Source: an uncultured Aquimarina sp. (GTDB lineage: Bacteria; Bacteroidota; Bacteroidia; Flavobacteriales; Flavobacteriaceae). From it: 64,000 bases of DNA. Where the stretch lies: NCBI GenBank assembly GCA_947489685.1, contig CANLEM010000001.1, forward strand, positions 62,001 to 126,000. Direction: 5' to 3'. Under the pieces are notes generated by a model that saw only the letters and a program-made list of their open reading frames with translations, ran no database searches and had not been told where the DNA came from. This document shows, in pieces, positions 1-10,500 of this stretch. Both the position numbers and the translations under genes were made by a program. Each line of letters begins with the position of its first letter. Position 1 is the stretch's first letter.

Positions 1-309
1 GCAGTAAATGCCACTGATGATGGAGGTGTTCCTGAAACAGAAACAACACCTTTGGCAACTTTAGAAGCAGAGTTTAACGCTATGGTTTTACCAAATCCAT
101 CTACAGATGTGTTTACATTTAACTTGAGTAGTTTGAACTCAAAAGGTAAGGTGTCTATTGATATTTATGATATAAGAGGTGGTATGGTATACCAGCAGTC
201 TAATGTAGATACAAATTCTAGGTTTACATGGGATGCATCTAGCCTTAGATCAGGATTCTATTTTGCAAGAATCTCTAATGGTCCAACGCTTAAATTGATC
301 AAGCGATAA
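1..309 (+). CDS. C-terminal fragment of a T9SS-exported protein (type A sorting domain)
   Basis: The reading frame is open from base 1, so only the last 102 residues are visible. The final ~75 residues have the layout of the Por secretion system (type IX) C-terminal sorting domain: a LPNPSTDVFTFNL-like first strand, then an IYDIRGGMVYQQ strand, then the SGFYFARISNG strand, and a terminal KLIKR. This domain directs a periplasmic cargo through the outer membrane, after which it is normally cleaved. What the cargo does cannot be told, because the rest lies upstream of the window. A strong hairpin terminator follows 21 bases after the stop. Confidence 0.9.
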   Translation, partial: AVNATDDGGVPETETTPLATLEAEFNAMVLPNPSTDVFTFNLSSLNSKGKVSIDIYDIRGGMVYQQSNVDTNSRFTWDASSLRSGFYFARISNGPTLKLIKR

Positions 310-330
310 AATTTTATAAAGTATTTATAG

Positions 331-362
331 AAAAGGAGTTGATTATATCAACTCCTTTTTTT
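331..362 (+). terminator. Rho-independent terminator after the T9SS cargo gene
   Basis: The arms AAAAGGAGTTGAT (331-343) and ATCAACTCCTTTT (347-359) pair perfectly around a 3-base loop and run into a T tract. The hairpin ends the upstream gene. It also covers an in-frame TTG at 339, which argues against that codon as the start of the next gene. Confidence 0.9.
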
Positions 363-374
363 ATTTTCAGGGGT

Positions 375-851
375 ATGAATAAGATATGGTATATTTTAAT
401 AATGGTACTATTGGTTTCTTGTAAAACCAATACAGTGGCACAGGAAAAAACTCCTAAAAAGAACACAAAACCTAAAGTGGAAAAACCGAAATTGGATGAT
501 GTTCAAGATCAACAAGACGAACAAAATCAACGTATTGACCCAAGTACAATACTAATTACAGGTGCTATACAGGGAGTTTTTAAAGACTCGAACATATGCG
601 GAAAATCTTATAAAGCTTCTGCGATATTCAAAATAAAACAAGTTGTAAACACAGGTTCTGGGATTGTAAATCCATTGTCTGTCGGTCAAGAAGTTAGATT
701 AGGTTTTATTTCTCCCAAGGCTAATGATTTTGAAAATTTAAAAAAAGAGGTAAAAGTAGACCAAGAATTTTCGATTAAAGTAATGGAAGGTTTATGTCCT
801 GATATGGGCCAAACACTATATGAAATTTTAAATTTTCGGGCTATAGATTAA
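375..851 (+). CDS. small predicted lipoprotein, function unknown
   Basis: A 158-residue protein starting at the ATG at 375. A start at the TTG at 339 would lie inside the preceding terminator and would bury the signal sequence. The N-terminus MNKIWYILIMVLLVSC is a lipoprotein signal with the lipidated cysteine near residue 16. A Lys/Gln/Asp-rich linker of about 35 residues follows, then a compact domain of about 95 residues with strand-like segments (TGAIQGVFKDS, VGQEVRLGFISP) and two cysteines (in NICGK and GLCPD) that could form a disulfide. I do not recognise the family. The gene appears to stand alone, with terminators on both sides. Confidence 0.8.
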   Translation: MNKIWYILIMVLLVSCKTNTVAQEKTPKKNTKPKVEKPKLDDVQDQQDEQNQRIDPSTILITGAIQGVFKDSNICGKSYKASAIFKIKQVVNTGSGIVNPLSVGQEVRLGFISPKANDFENLKKEVKVDQEFSIKVMEGLCPDMGQTLYEILNFRAID

Positions 852-933
852 TATGCTCTTATACTACTGATTTCTGTTTAAAGCTATTACAACTTAATCT
901 AATGTTGACATATACAATGTAAATGAATAGTAT

Positions 934-968
934 AAATAGCCCCAAGGCCTACCCTTTTGGGGCTATTT
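934..968 (+). terminator. terminator hairpin between convergent genes
   Basis: AAATAGCCCCAA (934-945) pairs with TTGGGGCTATTT (957-968). There are A-rich and T-rich flanks on both sides, so it could work in both directions between the lipoprotein gene and the convergent zinc-ribbon gene. The rest of 852-1128 shows nothing recognisable. Confidence 0.75.
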
Positions 969-1128
969 CTCACAAACTCAACTTTTTTGAAAACAATTTT
1001 TAATTCTTAAGTTGAACATCAAAGAAAGGTTATATTACGGTAAAACCATATGACAGATGTTCCTATCATATGCACTATTGTTTCAAAGAAGTTTTTTGAA
1101 TGTATTTAAGTTCGAAAAAAGGAAAATA

Positions 1129-2229
1129 CTATTTAGATAACATTACAAAAACTCCAATGACCAAAAGAATAAACAAAACGAAAAAGAAAATTTTCCAAAA
1201 GGAGTAAGGCCTGTTTCCCGAAATAGTTCCGGTTTGTCCATTGATATAAAAGTTGTAGGTTTTACCACTATAGCGATATGCACTTATATAAACGGGTAGT
1301 AAAATATGTTTAAATGTTTCTTGAGATAAACTCATGTCAATCCCTGTAACTCGTTGCGTATCTCCACCAATATCTTGTCTTGCCCATGAAGTGGCAATTC
1401 GTTCTGCTTCTTTTGTAGACGATAAATGTCCATCTTTTAGAGGGATAGTATATTTTTCGGTTACAAATCCGGATAAAAAATTTGTATTAAAAGCTTCTAA
1501 ACCTTCTAACTTCCAGTTTGATATTTTTGATGGGATAGGTTTTTTACGTTGATGGGATGCCTTGATAAGTGTATCATCAACAAATCCACTAATATCTCCT
1601 GATACGGGAGTCCATTTTGTACGACGCTCTTGTCGTGTTCGTTGTACTGTTTTTCCATTTACTTTGGTCGTATACGGCACAGTAACATAATAATAATCAC
1701 CTCGTTGACCGCTATATCGTGCATAGAGTTGCGCATCAAATGTCCAATAGGGCAAATACAACCCTTTTGTGTTTTGAGGATCTAAGGCCGCTTTTTTAAG
1801 ATTGTTTGGGGCAAACCATAAGCTTTTGACCCATTTTGAAAAGATTTGATGAGATTTTTTTTGATCTAATTGAAATGGAAGAACAGCCCCGGGCAAAATC
1901 CAATCTTCTTTGTAAGCATCTTCGATAATTAATGGCATAGTACAATACACACAATGCAGGGACTTATAATTTTCTTCAATGTGTTGATTTGCACCACAAT
2001 TTTTGCAATGCAACATCATAATTTCTTCAGAATGAGATTGCGAACCCATTTCTTGTAGATAGGGTTTGAGTTCTAATTCTTTAAAACCATCTTGATTTTG
2101 AACAATGGTTTCTTCATGACCGCAGTACTCACAAGTTATTGATGTTGTACCTGGTTTATATTTTAATTCTGCGCCACAATTAACACATGATTTCTTTTGT
2201 TCTGAAATCGCTTTTTTTTCTTCTTCCAT
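1129..2229 (-). CDS. double zinc-ribbon, C-terminally anchored membrane protein (YdjG-like)
   Basis: A 366-residue protein. Two four-cysteine zinc ribbons are visible: C15/C18/C33/C36 and C75/C78/C93/C96, each a CxxC pair about 15 residues from the next CxxC. A long soluble middle region follows, with aromatic-rich segments (LYLPYWTFDA, YYYVTVPYTT), and the protein ends in one transmembrane helix at about residues 344-364. Flavobacterial copies are often labelled as a primosomal N' or helicase-like zinc-ribbon protein, but no helicase motif is present. The gene starts 52 bases after the stop of an SPFH-GYF2 gene on the same strand. An SPFH protein next to a zinc-ribbon TM protein recalls the YdjI/YdjG pair of Bacillus subtilis, which acts with PspA at the membrane. 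That role is inferred from architecture and neighbourhood only. Confidence 0.7.
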   Translation of the reverse strand: MEEEKKAISEQKKSCVNCGAELKYKPGTTSITCEYCGHEETIVQNQDGFKELELKPYLQEMGSQSHSEEIMMLHCKNCGANQHIEENYKSLHCVYCTMPLIIEDAYKEDWILPGAVLPFQLDQKKSHQIFSKWVKSLWFAPNNLKKAALDPQNTKGLYLPYWTFDAQLYARYSGQRGDYYYVTVPYTTKVNGKTVQRTRQERRTKWTPVSGDISGFVDDTLIKASHQRKKPIPSKISNWKLEGLEAFNTNFLSGFVTEKYTIPLKDGHLSSTKEAERIATSWARQDIGGDTQRVTGIDMSLSQETFKHILLPVYISAYRYSGKTYNFYINGQTGTISGNRPYSFWKIFFFVLFILLVIGVFVMLSK

Positions 2230-2281
2230 AAACTATCATTCGGATGTATACCGAAATCTCTTCAAAATGAATCAAAATTTC

Positions 2282-3418
2282 TTAGTTTCCAGGTAGAGGT
2301 GGAGGAGTACTTCCGCCCAAGAATGATTTCAATTCTTCTACATCTTTAAGTGCTGTCCAACTTGCCATACCTTGTTTCCAAACGAGAGAATCTTTATTTA
2401 CTGTTCTATTAGCAAACAAAGCTTTTAATTGATCAAATGATACGGGTCCATTTTGTTGACCATTGCTGGCATAAAAGTATTGCACTTGCACTGGCATTGG
2501 TGGTGGAGCTACTGGTGATGTTGGTTGCACTTGAGCTTGTTGTTGACCTGCCATAGGATTCATCATTCCGCCCATTTGTTGAGCGAGTACAAACCCCATT
2601 CCCATTCCCATTCCGGCTCCTGCAGTACCACCTTCATTAGCTGCAGCAGCTTCGATAGCTTTGGCAGTTTTAAATTTGGTAAGCTTGTCGAGATCTAGCT
2701 TGTCGATTCTACTATATTCAAAAATTTCTTTCTTCAATTCTTCTGGCATCGATACATTTTCGATAAAGAATTTTTCGAGAGAAATACCTACAGAGTTAAA
2801 CTCAGGCTGCATTACCTCCTGGCAAGTTTCAGATAACTCGGTCGTATTTGCAGCATACAATTCTATAGGAAGATTAGCCTCACCAATGGTATCTGTAAAG
2901 CGCGTTGAGATTAAGCTTTTTAAGTGTTCATTAATTTCAAAATTGGTAAAATTGGCATCGGTACCTACAATATCAATAATAAATTTACCGGCATCATTAA
3001 TTCTAAAGGCATATGTACCAAAGGCTCTTATTTCTACCAGCCCAAAACGATCATCATTAAGCGTAATAGGGTTTTTGGTTCCCCATTTCTCATCGGTAAA
3101 CAAGTGTGTATTTACAAAATATACTTCTGCCTTAAAAGGACTGTTAAATCCGTATTTCCAACCTTTTAATGTGGCTAAAATGGGTAAATTTTGAGTGTTT
3201 AAAGTATATGTGCCTGGTTTAAATACATCGGCTAGTTGTCCTTCATTTATAAAAACGGCAGTTTGTCCTTCTCGAACAATAAGCTGAGCTCCGTTTTTTA
3301 TTTCGTTTTGATAGCGTTCAAATCTATGTACAATGGTATCATCTGTATAATCTAACCATTCTACAATATCAATAAACTCGTGGCTAAGTTTTTCTTTTAT
3401 TTTGTCAAAAATTCCCAT
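2282..3418 (-). CDS. SPFH-domain (virion core protein-like) protein with C-terminal GYF_2 domain
   Basis: A 378-residue protein. Residues ~15-240 match the SPFH/YdjI 'virion core protein' class: an N-terminal DIVEWLDYTDDTIVHRFERY segment, then QLIVREGQTAVFINEGQLADVFKPGTY split over two strands. A Gly/Met/Ala-rich linker (~residues 255-290) and a Pro/Gln stretch follow. The last ~60 residues form a GYF_2 (DUF4339) domain with YFYASNGQQNGPVSFDQLKAL and the terminal W-x-A motif. There is no signal peptide or TM helix, so it probably assembles on the cytoplasmic membrane face through partners. It is first in a two-gene unit with the zinc-ribbon TM protein downstream. A membrane-stress role is inferred from Bacillus YdjI and not shown here. 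Confidence 0.8.
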   Translation of the reverse strand: MGIFDKIKEKLSHEFIDIVEWLDYTDDTIVHRFERYQNEIKNGAQLIVREGQTAVFINEGQLADVFKPGTYTLNTQNLPILATLKGWKYGFNSPFKAEVYFVNTHLFTDEKWGTKNPITLNDDRFGLVEIRAFGTYAFRINDAGKFIIDIVGTDANFTNFEINEHLKSLISTRFTDTIGEANLPIELYAANTTELSETCQEVMQPEFNSVGISLEKFFIENVSMPEELKKEIFEYSRIDKLDLDKLTKFKTAKAIEAAAANEGGTAGAGMGMGMGFVLAQQMGGMMNPMAGQQQAQVQPTSPVAPPPMPVQVQYFYASNGQQNGPVSFDQLKALFANRTVNKDSLVWKQGMASWTALKDVEELKSFLGGSTPPPLPGN

Positions 3419-3547
3419 GGATAAGCTGATTTTTTAATTTGTGTCCTAAAGCTACAAAATAGAATGGTTGAAGAAAAATTTATTTCATTTGTAATTGTCT
3501 AAAAGAGTAGAAAGGATATTATTTCATTCAAGTTTCGATTACGTATT

Positions 3548-3581
3548 AAAAAACCAGCCACATTTGTGTAGCTGGTTTTTC
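3548..3581 (-). terminator. terminator downstream of the SpvB-like gene
   Basis: AAACCAGC and GCTGGTTT arms surround a partly paired ACA/TGT core. Read on the minus strand the hairpin runs into a TTTTTT tract. It lies about 90 bases beyond the stop of the 1278-residue gene and closes the RHS block before the SPFH gene. Confidence 0.75.
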
Positions 3582-3670
3582 TTTTTCTTCTTGGATTGTT
3601 GACCAATATGGTCATCTTTAATAGAAAACTAATAGTATCAAAAAGCAATCAAATACTAACTTGCTGGGTT

Positions 3671-6600
3671 TTAATCACCAAAATTGTACTCTTTTTTCTC
3701 TATGACTTTACCGTAACCATCGGTAATGTAATCTAATCTTCCATATGGGTCATAGTATATATAAGATTCTTCTTTTCGTTCGTTTACTCTATTTACAACT
3801 CGTCCATTATTGTCATAAAAGATTAAACTAATCATAGCATCTGGTAGACGCTCATATAACTTAAGTAACTCTATTTTTAACTCTGGTGTATCTAAGTTTT
3901 GTAATTGATTATATGTGATATCTAACTCATTGATAATATCTTGATGTTTCGCGTTTACAATAGTAGCTACCTCATATAAATTTGAATACCCGTATACTAC
4001 CGAAGTATATAAACCTTTACCATTGTGCGTTTCTAATGTGCTTCCGTTGGAACTAATTTTTGATGTTTCTATGTTTAATCGCAAATTATCGTTTAATGTT
4101 CCTGATAGACTCTGTTTTATATATACTTTCCCATTATCGTTTATCCATTTTGACTTTTCTATTTCATAAAGAGTATTTCCATCAAATGATTTTGTTTCGT
4201 ATGGGGGGGTAAGAAAATTTTTATCACCCAGAAAGTTATACTCTTCATGAGCATACGTTATTGTTTTTATCTGATTTTCTCCTTTGCTATTAGCAGTGGA
4301 TATTTTTGTCAATTGCCCTTTACTATTGTAATCATTCGTTGCTGTAGTCGTAATTTTATCTGTACCAAAATACATTTCATTTGTTTTACTAATAACTCTG
4401 TTTGAATAACTGTAACCACTATTTGTATACGTTAAATGTTTCTCCCAAGTAGTACTGTTTTTTTGTTTCAATATATTATTCTTATCAAAAATTTCTTCTT
4501 CTAAAAGAACTCCTAACAATTGTAAGTCATTATTACCATTATGATATTTAGTTTTTATTTTACCGATTGAATTAGAGCCGAAACCTTTATTCTCTAGAAT
4601 TACTTCCCCATAGAATGTAGCGTTATTATCTGGTGTTTGTAAAGGGTTATTGTATGTATAATAGATCTTTCTTGTATTCTCCTTATCATCCAATTCTACA
4701 CTATTAACCACAATGTCTTTGATGTAATTATTAAACTTATCATCAATTACTCTATACAGATGTACATTGAAACTACTACTGTTTTGTTGAAACTGTCTAA
4801 GCCATATTGTCTTGGTAGACATGAACGGTTTATATCCTCCTAATCTGGGGGTTCCGATTCCTAAATTATTTTTTGCACCGGTATTAATGTCGTCTAAATT
4901 TCCTGTTTTTTTATTCATAAAAAAATATCGTCCATTATTAAATTGTCCACCATTATGCTCTGAGATAAAAGCATGACTAATACCATCGGTTGCAGTAAAA
5001 CCATTAGAATACTGTAAACTTCCAATGGTAGAAACTAATGGTCCAGTTATATTGGTCGGTTTTTTATATAGTTTATTCCCAGCTATAATAAATTCTCTGT
5101 TAATACCACTAGAAATAGCATTTGCTATCAATCCAGAATTATTCAGTGCCATGTCAGACCAATTATTTTCGTTTGGATTATAATAACTTAAACCAATATA
5201 GTTATTGGATTGTCGATATGTCATCATATCTACTCCAAAATTCAATTTTGCATAATAATCAAAATGTCCGCTGGGCTTTGCATGAACATTCCAGTTTACT
5301 CCATTAAATCTTGGTGATTTATATGGTTTTTTATTGAAATGATTATATAAACTAAATAAACCACTATTACCTACTGGTTGTAATGGATTAGAATCGTCAT
5401 AGGCACCTATTACATTATCAACACTGATTAAATTGTAATGTCGATCCCATCTAAAAAATAGTTCTGGATTATTTTTTATTACTAGTCCCGCTATATTATT
5501 CGATGGGTATATGTTTGCTGATCCTGGATTGTTATTGTTAATATATATGTCGTTAACATAGGGGTCGGCAGCAGCAGACCATGATTTGGTTTGCCATTTT
5601 TTTTCAGCATCCAAGTAGTGCATATAATAATTATCCTGATGATTACTACCTGTAATCATATCTCCGCCACCGTTTTCATTTATTGAAATCACAAAATTAT
5701 TTCTTGCTCCATAAAAATATTCTCCACCGCCTTGATGTATTAATTTAGACGACCATGACAAACCATTCCAATTAAATAAATCTAGCCTAGATCCATCTTT
5801 GGCTCCTAGTGCTACGAAATCATCTCCGGAGATGAAACTTGCATCACCTGACCCTATATATATACTGTTGTATTCTGCTTTATTCCATGTTTTACCATCT
5901 TTGTTTATATGAAATAGTGACACATACGCATGGCTTCCCTTATCATATGCAAAGCCGTAAAAATCTTTACCAAATACAGTCTTTAGATTATGAAGATTGC
6001 TTGGTAACCAATGAGGAAAATAGTACAAATCTTCTTCCCATTTTTCTCCATTCCATGAATAACGATAAAATCGGAAGCCATGATTACCATTAGAATCTGC
6101 GTTTTTCGTAATTAATACAGCCAAGGTATAGTTGTCTTTTGCAATAACCTTAAATAGACTATAAGCATTTGTCTCCCAGTTGGGAAAAGTTTTAAATCGA
6201 TTCTGACCGTTATAAAAGATATTTTTATTGGAATAGTTGTAAGTTACAACACCACCTGAAGGGTATACTATCTTTTTAAGTCCGCCATTAAAATCTCCAG
6301 AAGTATGATATTCGAATTCTTGAGCTGGTAAAACATGTGATTGCCCATTTTTATAACTTTTTTGAACTAAATTAGTTAAATAGCGCTTACTATGCTTTGG
6401 ATTATTTGGGTTTTCTACCGTATAATTTAGCTCATAAGTATTTTGAAGTATATTGTTGTTATTGTATATATCAACTTTACGCAAAAACTTTTTTTCATAT
6501 ACCTCTTGGTAAGCATCAGGTTCACTAATTTCTGTATGAGGTTCGAAGAATTCGTTATTGCTTTTTTCATTATATGTAAAACGAACATTAGCTCCTTTAG

Positions 6601-7507
6601 AAGATATTATTTTGCTAATGTAAGATGCTTCCGTTTGCCCATGACTCTCTTGTTTAGTATATTGAAATGAAATTGAATTAGACCATTGATCTTCAATTTT
6701 TGATAAATTCCAACTCGCTGTTTGTCTAGAAGCAGATGAATTAAATTTTGAATCTCCAATCCAATTGCCATTGGCAAGTGTATTAATATAATTATTAGGA
6801 TTTGTAGATGTATTACTTCCATAAGTGTATGTTACTCCATTCTCATTTGTGATTTCCCAATAATCATATATAGTATTATGATAATAATATTTGATTATCC
6901 AGGGGGAGTATTTTTCTAATTGAAACTCCCAGACACTACCATTTGAATTTGTTCCTCTTTTTATACAAAAAAGCTTACTATTAGTATTTCCATCCAGCAG
7001 AAAAAAAGTATCATCATCTCGTGTGCCCGTTTGTTTGTTGTCTACGACAATTTTAGGATTCGACAAATTCCATCCAACACCCACAGTTGAGGTTGGAGAA
7101 AAATAATTAACTTCCTGGGCCATTTTAAAGGCAACTTTACCATTGTATCCTAAGTTTACATTGTACGAGGTGTTACCCGCAGAAATATCTGTTAATGGTA
7201 CTCCAAAACCCACTTTACCTGTTACTTGATTTATACTATTTTGGATAGTAGACGAAATATCGCCTGATAATTGAAATGGAGAACTTGATGGTACGCCAAC
7301 ATCGTATTGACTTCCAGAATTGGAAGATTTACTTTGCTCTGAATTAGAAGATTGTCCCCTAGATTCATGATCTATCAATTGTTGGTTGTATTTTGATTCC
7401 TCGATACGTATTGCTTTTTCTTTTTGCGAATATACGTTTGCAGTAATTGCAAAGAATATTAACATCGTCTGGAGAAATAATATGTTTAATGATTTTATAT
7501 TTTTCAT
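3671..7507 (-). CDS. SpvB-like/RHS-related secreted giant protein
   Basis: A 1278-residue protein with a Sec signal peptide (cut near residue 28, after VYSQ). Residues ~75-170 match the start of SpvB/TcaC-like proteins: two strand repeats ending in VGVGWNLSNPKIVVDN and then a DDDTFFLLDG motif. A long middle part has repeated short strands with W-x-G and FNW segments (for example DLFNWNGLSWSSKL), as in VCBS/propeller-like SpvB middle regions. The last ~90 residues carry YD-repeat-like text (SLIFYDNNGRVVN, YIYYDPYGRLDYIT). There is no RHS core or separate toxin domain. It follows the RHS gene by 86 bases on the same strand, so the two may be co-transcribed and may act together in a surface or exported complex. 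The catalytic SpvB ADP-ribosyltransferase domain is not present. Confidence 0.7.
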   Translation of the reverse strand: MKNIKSLNILFLQTMLIFFAITANVYSQKEKAIRIEESKYNQQLIDHESRGQSSNSEQSKSSNSGSQYDVGVPSSSPFQLSGDISSTIQNSINQVTGKVGFGVPLTDISAGNTSYNVNLGYNGKVAFKMAQEVNYFSPTSTVGVGWNLSNPKIVVDNKQTGTRDDDTFFLLDGNTNSKLFCIKRGTNSNGSVWEFQLEKYSPWIIKYYYHNTIYDYWEITNENGVTYTYGSNTSTNPNNYINTLANGNWIGDSKFNSSASRQTASWNLSKIEDQWSNSISFQYTKQESHGQTEASYISKIISSKGANVRFTYNEKSNNEFFEPHTEISEPDAYQEVYEKKFLRKVDIYNNNNILQNTYELNYTVENPNNPKHSKRYLTNLVQKSYKNGQSHVLPAQEFEYHTSGDFNGGLKKIVYPSGGVVTYNYSNKNIFYNGQNRFKTFPNWETNAYSLFKVIAKDNYTLAVLITKNADSNGNHGFRFYRYSWNGEKWEEDLYYFPHWLPSNLHNLKTVFGKDFYGFAYDKGSHAYVSLFHINKDGKTWNKAEYNSIYIGSGDASFISGDDFVALGAKDGSRLDLFNWNGLSWSSKLIHQGGGEYFYGARNNFVISINENGGGDMITGSNHQDNYYMHYLDAEKKWQTKSWSAAADPYVNDIYINNNNPGSANIYPSNNIAGLVIKNNPELFFRWDRHYNLISVDNVIGAYDDSNPLQPVGNSGLFSLYNHFNKKPYKSPRFNGVNWNVHAKPSGHFDYYAKLNFGVDMMTYRQSNNYIGLSYYNPNENNWSDMALNNSGLIANAISSGINREFIIAGNKLYKKPTNITGPLVSTIGSLQYSNGFTATDGISHAFISEHNGGQFNNGRYFFMNKKTGNLDDINTGAKNNLGIGTPRLGGYKPFMSTKTIWLRQFQQNSSSFNVHLYRVIDDKFNNYIKDIVVNSVELDDKENTRKIYYTYNNPLQTPDNNATFYGEVILENKGFGSNSIGKIKTKYHNGNNDLQLLGVLLEEEIFDKNNILKQKNSTTWEKHLTYTNSGYSYSNRVISKTNEMYFGTDKITTTATNDYNSKGQLTKISTANSKGENQIKTITYAHEEYNFLGDKNFLTPPYETKSFDGNTLYEIEKSKWINDNGKVYIKQSLSGTLNDNLRLNIETSKISSNGSTLETHNGKGLYTSVVYGYSNLYEVATIVNAKHQDIINELDITYNQLQNLDTPELKIELLKLYERLPDAMISLIFYDNNGRVVNRVNERKEESYIYYDPYGRLDYITDGYGKVIEKKEYNFGD

Positions 7508-7593
7508 GTATACTCTTTTTCCTTTAGTTTAAAAATTTTGTTTTTTTAATTTATTTGAGACATTTATTAATAAAGCACTTCGAACTTTTATCT

Positions 7594-10500
7594 TCATTTT
7601 TTGTTATAATAAATATCAAAGTAAGAAAGGAAGTAATGTTTGCCATTAACATTGTAAGGCACTTTTGTAAATATTAGATGTTCGAGCTTACTTACAGCGG
7701 TGGACACGGCAAAATTATAACTGTCTCGTTTCATTTGTTTTACATCTTGGCCAGCGCCAAGTGAACCAGGACTTAGTAATGAACTACCATATCTAAAAAT
7801 GAATCTTTTTATTATTTGGCCTAAAATTGTGCTAGTCCCTGTAGATACAATCTTAAGACCTTTGGTGTCATATAAATCTCCATTGGTATCTACAATTGGC
7901 ACTCTAGGTCCAGCTCTGTATTTAAAAGCTACATATGCTCCTCCATTTTCATCCTTAAATATTCCTAAAGGGTTGTTTTCAATGAATTTATAATAATCTT
8001 GCCATTTACCTCCATGTTTCTTAGCAAGCTCTTTTGCCTTACCTTTAGTATCAAATGAGAATTTAGGATCTGTAAGCCTATGTAAAGCATGGTTTAAGCC
8101 GGACACGACGAGACCCGTGGCAAAGCCTTCTACAAAGTTACCATCTGTTATTTCTGCAATGATACCTCCTGTTACTGCACCTGTTGTTATTTGTCCTGCA
8201 ATACTGCCGCCAGCGGTGGCAGAGGATACTAATGATGAACCAGCTCCTATTGCTGCTCCTTCCCAAAAGTTGTTTCCACTAACAACAGATCCCATAGTAC
8301 CTTGAAAAAATCCGTGACTAGCAGCCGAAACAAGTGCTTTAGAACTTGCACTTAGAATAACACCTTGAGAACCTGTAGAGAGCGCGCTACCAATACCAGC
8401 AGTAACCGCTCCAGAAACTGCTCCAACCGCTCCGCCTAATAATATATCTCCAAAATCGGCTCGAGGATTAGAAATAGCTGTTGTTGCAGCACCAATTACC
8501 GCTCCGGCTATTATAGGAACGAACCAAGCCAATTCTCCGTCCGGATCAATGATCATTATGGGATTATTACCCATCGCCAGATATGGACTATTAAACTGAT
8601 TTTGAGGATCGGTGTTAAACCAACGACCAACAGCCGGATCATACATACGACTACCAAAGTCGTACATATTATATCCTGCAAATGCTAACTGCTCCTTGCC
8701 TTGGAGTTTATAATTATAGTTTGAGCTGATACTAGAAATAAACTCACCATGATGGGTGAGCCCCATTGCATAATGATCTGTATTAGACAAGATCTCATTC
8801 GTAGAATTGATAAAACCATCGTTATTACTATCAGCAAAACTTACACGGTTATTGCCGAGATGATCTTTATAGGTATAAACATAGTTAAATATACCATTGT
8901 CGTTTGCTACATAACCCTCTGGTGTTGGAAAAAACTGTAATTGAGAGTTTGTGTATTGAAAACCGCCTAAATAATCAATAATGGTACTATTTCCGGTAGA
9001 ACTTGTGGTTTTCATCTGTAGTTTTCTACCATTGGCGTTATAAGTGAACTGTATATTATGACCATTGATAAAAGTAACCCGTTGTACCAAGTCTAAGTGG
9101 TTGTATTCTATACTTGTAATGTTTTTATTAAGATCTTTGATTAGGTTACCATTGGCATCGTAGTAGTAATCTTGACCACTATTAGAACCATCCTTAAAAC
9201 CAGCTGTAGTACCCCCAAAATCGCCGATAGAAACTAACTTATTACCTTCATCATAACTATACGCCAACCTATCCATTAAACTACCAGAGTGAGTGTTTCT
9301 TCTTACTTCTTTAAGGTTGCCATTTGGATCGTATTTGATGCCATAAGTTTCGAACTTACCTGCCCCATTACTTAAATTGTTATTTTCGCGATAATGAGAT
9401 CGAGAAAAACGACTGAGTTTATCATACTCATACACATAAGATTTTTTGAGATTGTTTTGAGCAGATCTCCATACGACTTGTTTAATATTTCCGTCATACA
9501 TATTGCTTGCAGAGGCAGATCCTTCAATAGCTTCATCGTATTTAAGGTTATACGCAAACACATCTGAACCTAAATTGTTAACATCATTAATATTAGTTAA
9601 CCAACCACGAATATTATAAGTATAATCTATGGTTTGTAACCCAGATTCTGATTCCTGAATTTTGAAATCTAAAACACTTCCACCTACCGAGTATATACTA
9701 AGATCACCAATTAATATATTTATAGACGGGATAAGAGTTTCTTTAAAAACCTCACCATTTTTCTTGTAATAGATGGTTGATACTTTACGCTCTATTTCGA
9801 ATTCGTCATTAATTGTATATGGTATATTACCTACCGAATTGGCGATACCATTTTCTCTTACTTCTATGGTGCCATTAGATTTATGATAAATGGAATAATT
9901 AATAGATTGGTATGCTGTACTTTGATTTGTTTGAGATAATCCAACCATTATAGGTTTGTTGGTTTGCCCAATTTTATAAGTTATAGAACCATCGTGAGTA
10001 ATGGATTTTGTGGTTTCTAAACCAGCGTTCCATCCTGTAGTACCTGTTTCCTTTTTTATTTCTTTTACATCATTAAGAACAGTTGATACATTTAAACTAG
10101 TAATGTATTGGTAATCACTATGTACTTTAAAATTGCTTACCTGAACATTTGGATCTAGTAAAGATGCATCACCAAGCATACTATCACCGTTTGATAAAAT
10201 GAGTGAAATAAAGAAAGTATTACCATTCTTTTTATAATGGATTTGATCTCCTATTCGTTCTACACTAAGATAGTCACCTAATTCGTAATACGTGGCGGGA
10301 AATAAACTAGTTTTAGGGGTGCCATTTTCATATACACGAATACGTTGCCCATCGACATAGCCTGTATAGATCGCATAATCAATTGTATTGTAATGCCAAC
10401 TACCTGGATCGTCTTCATAAGATAATCCGATCATCATTCGATGATTTGGGCCTTGATTTATTTGATACGCTACGTAACCATCATTTTCTATTCTATTTTC

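Noticed and set aside
339..374. Upstream TTG start for the small lipoprotein at 375
   Set aside because: It lies inside a strong terminator and would put 12 residues before a normal lipoprotein signal.
7508..7593. Possible small immunity gene between RHS and the SpvB-like gene
   Set aside because: Only 86 bases are available, with no ORF of useful length.
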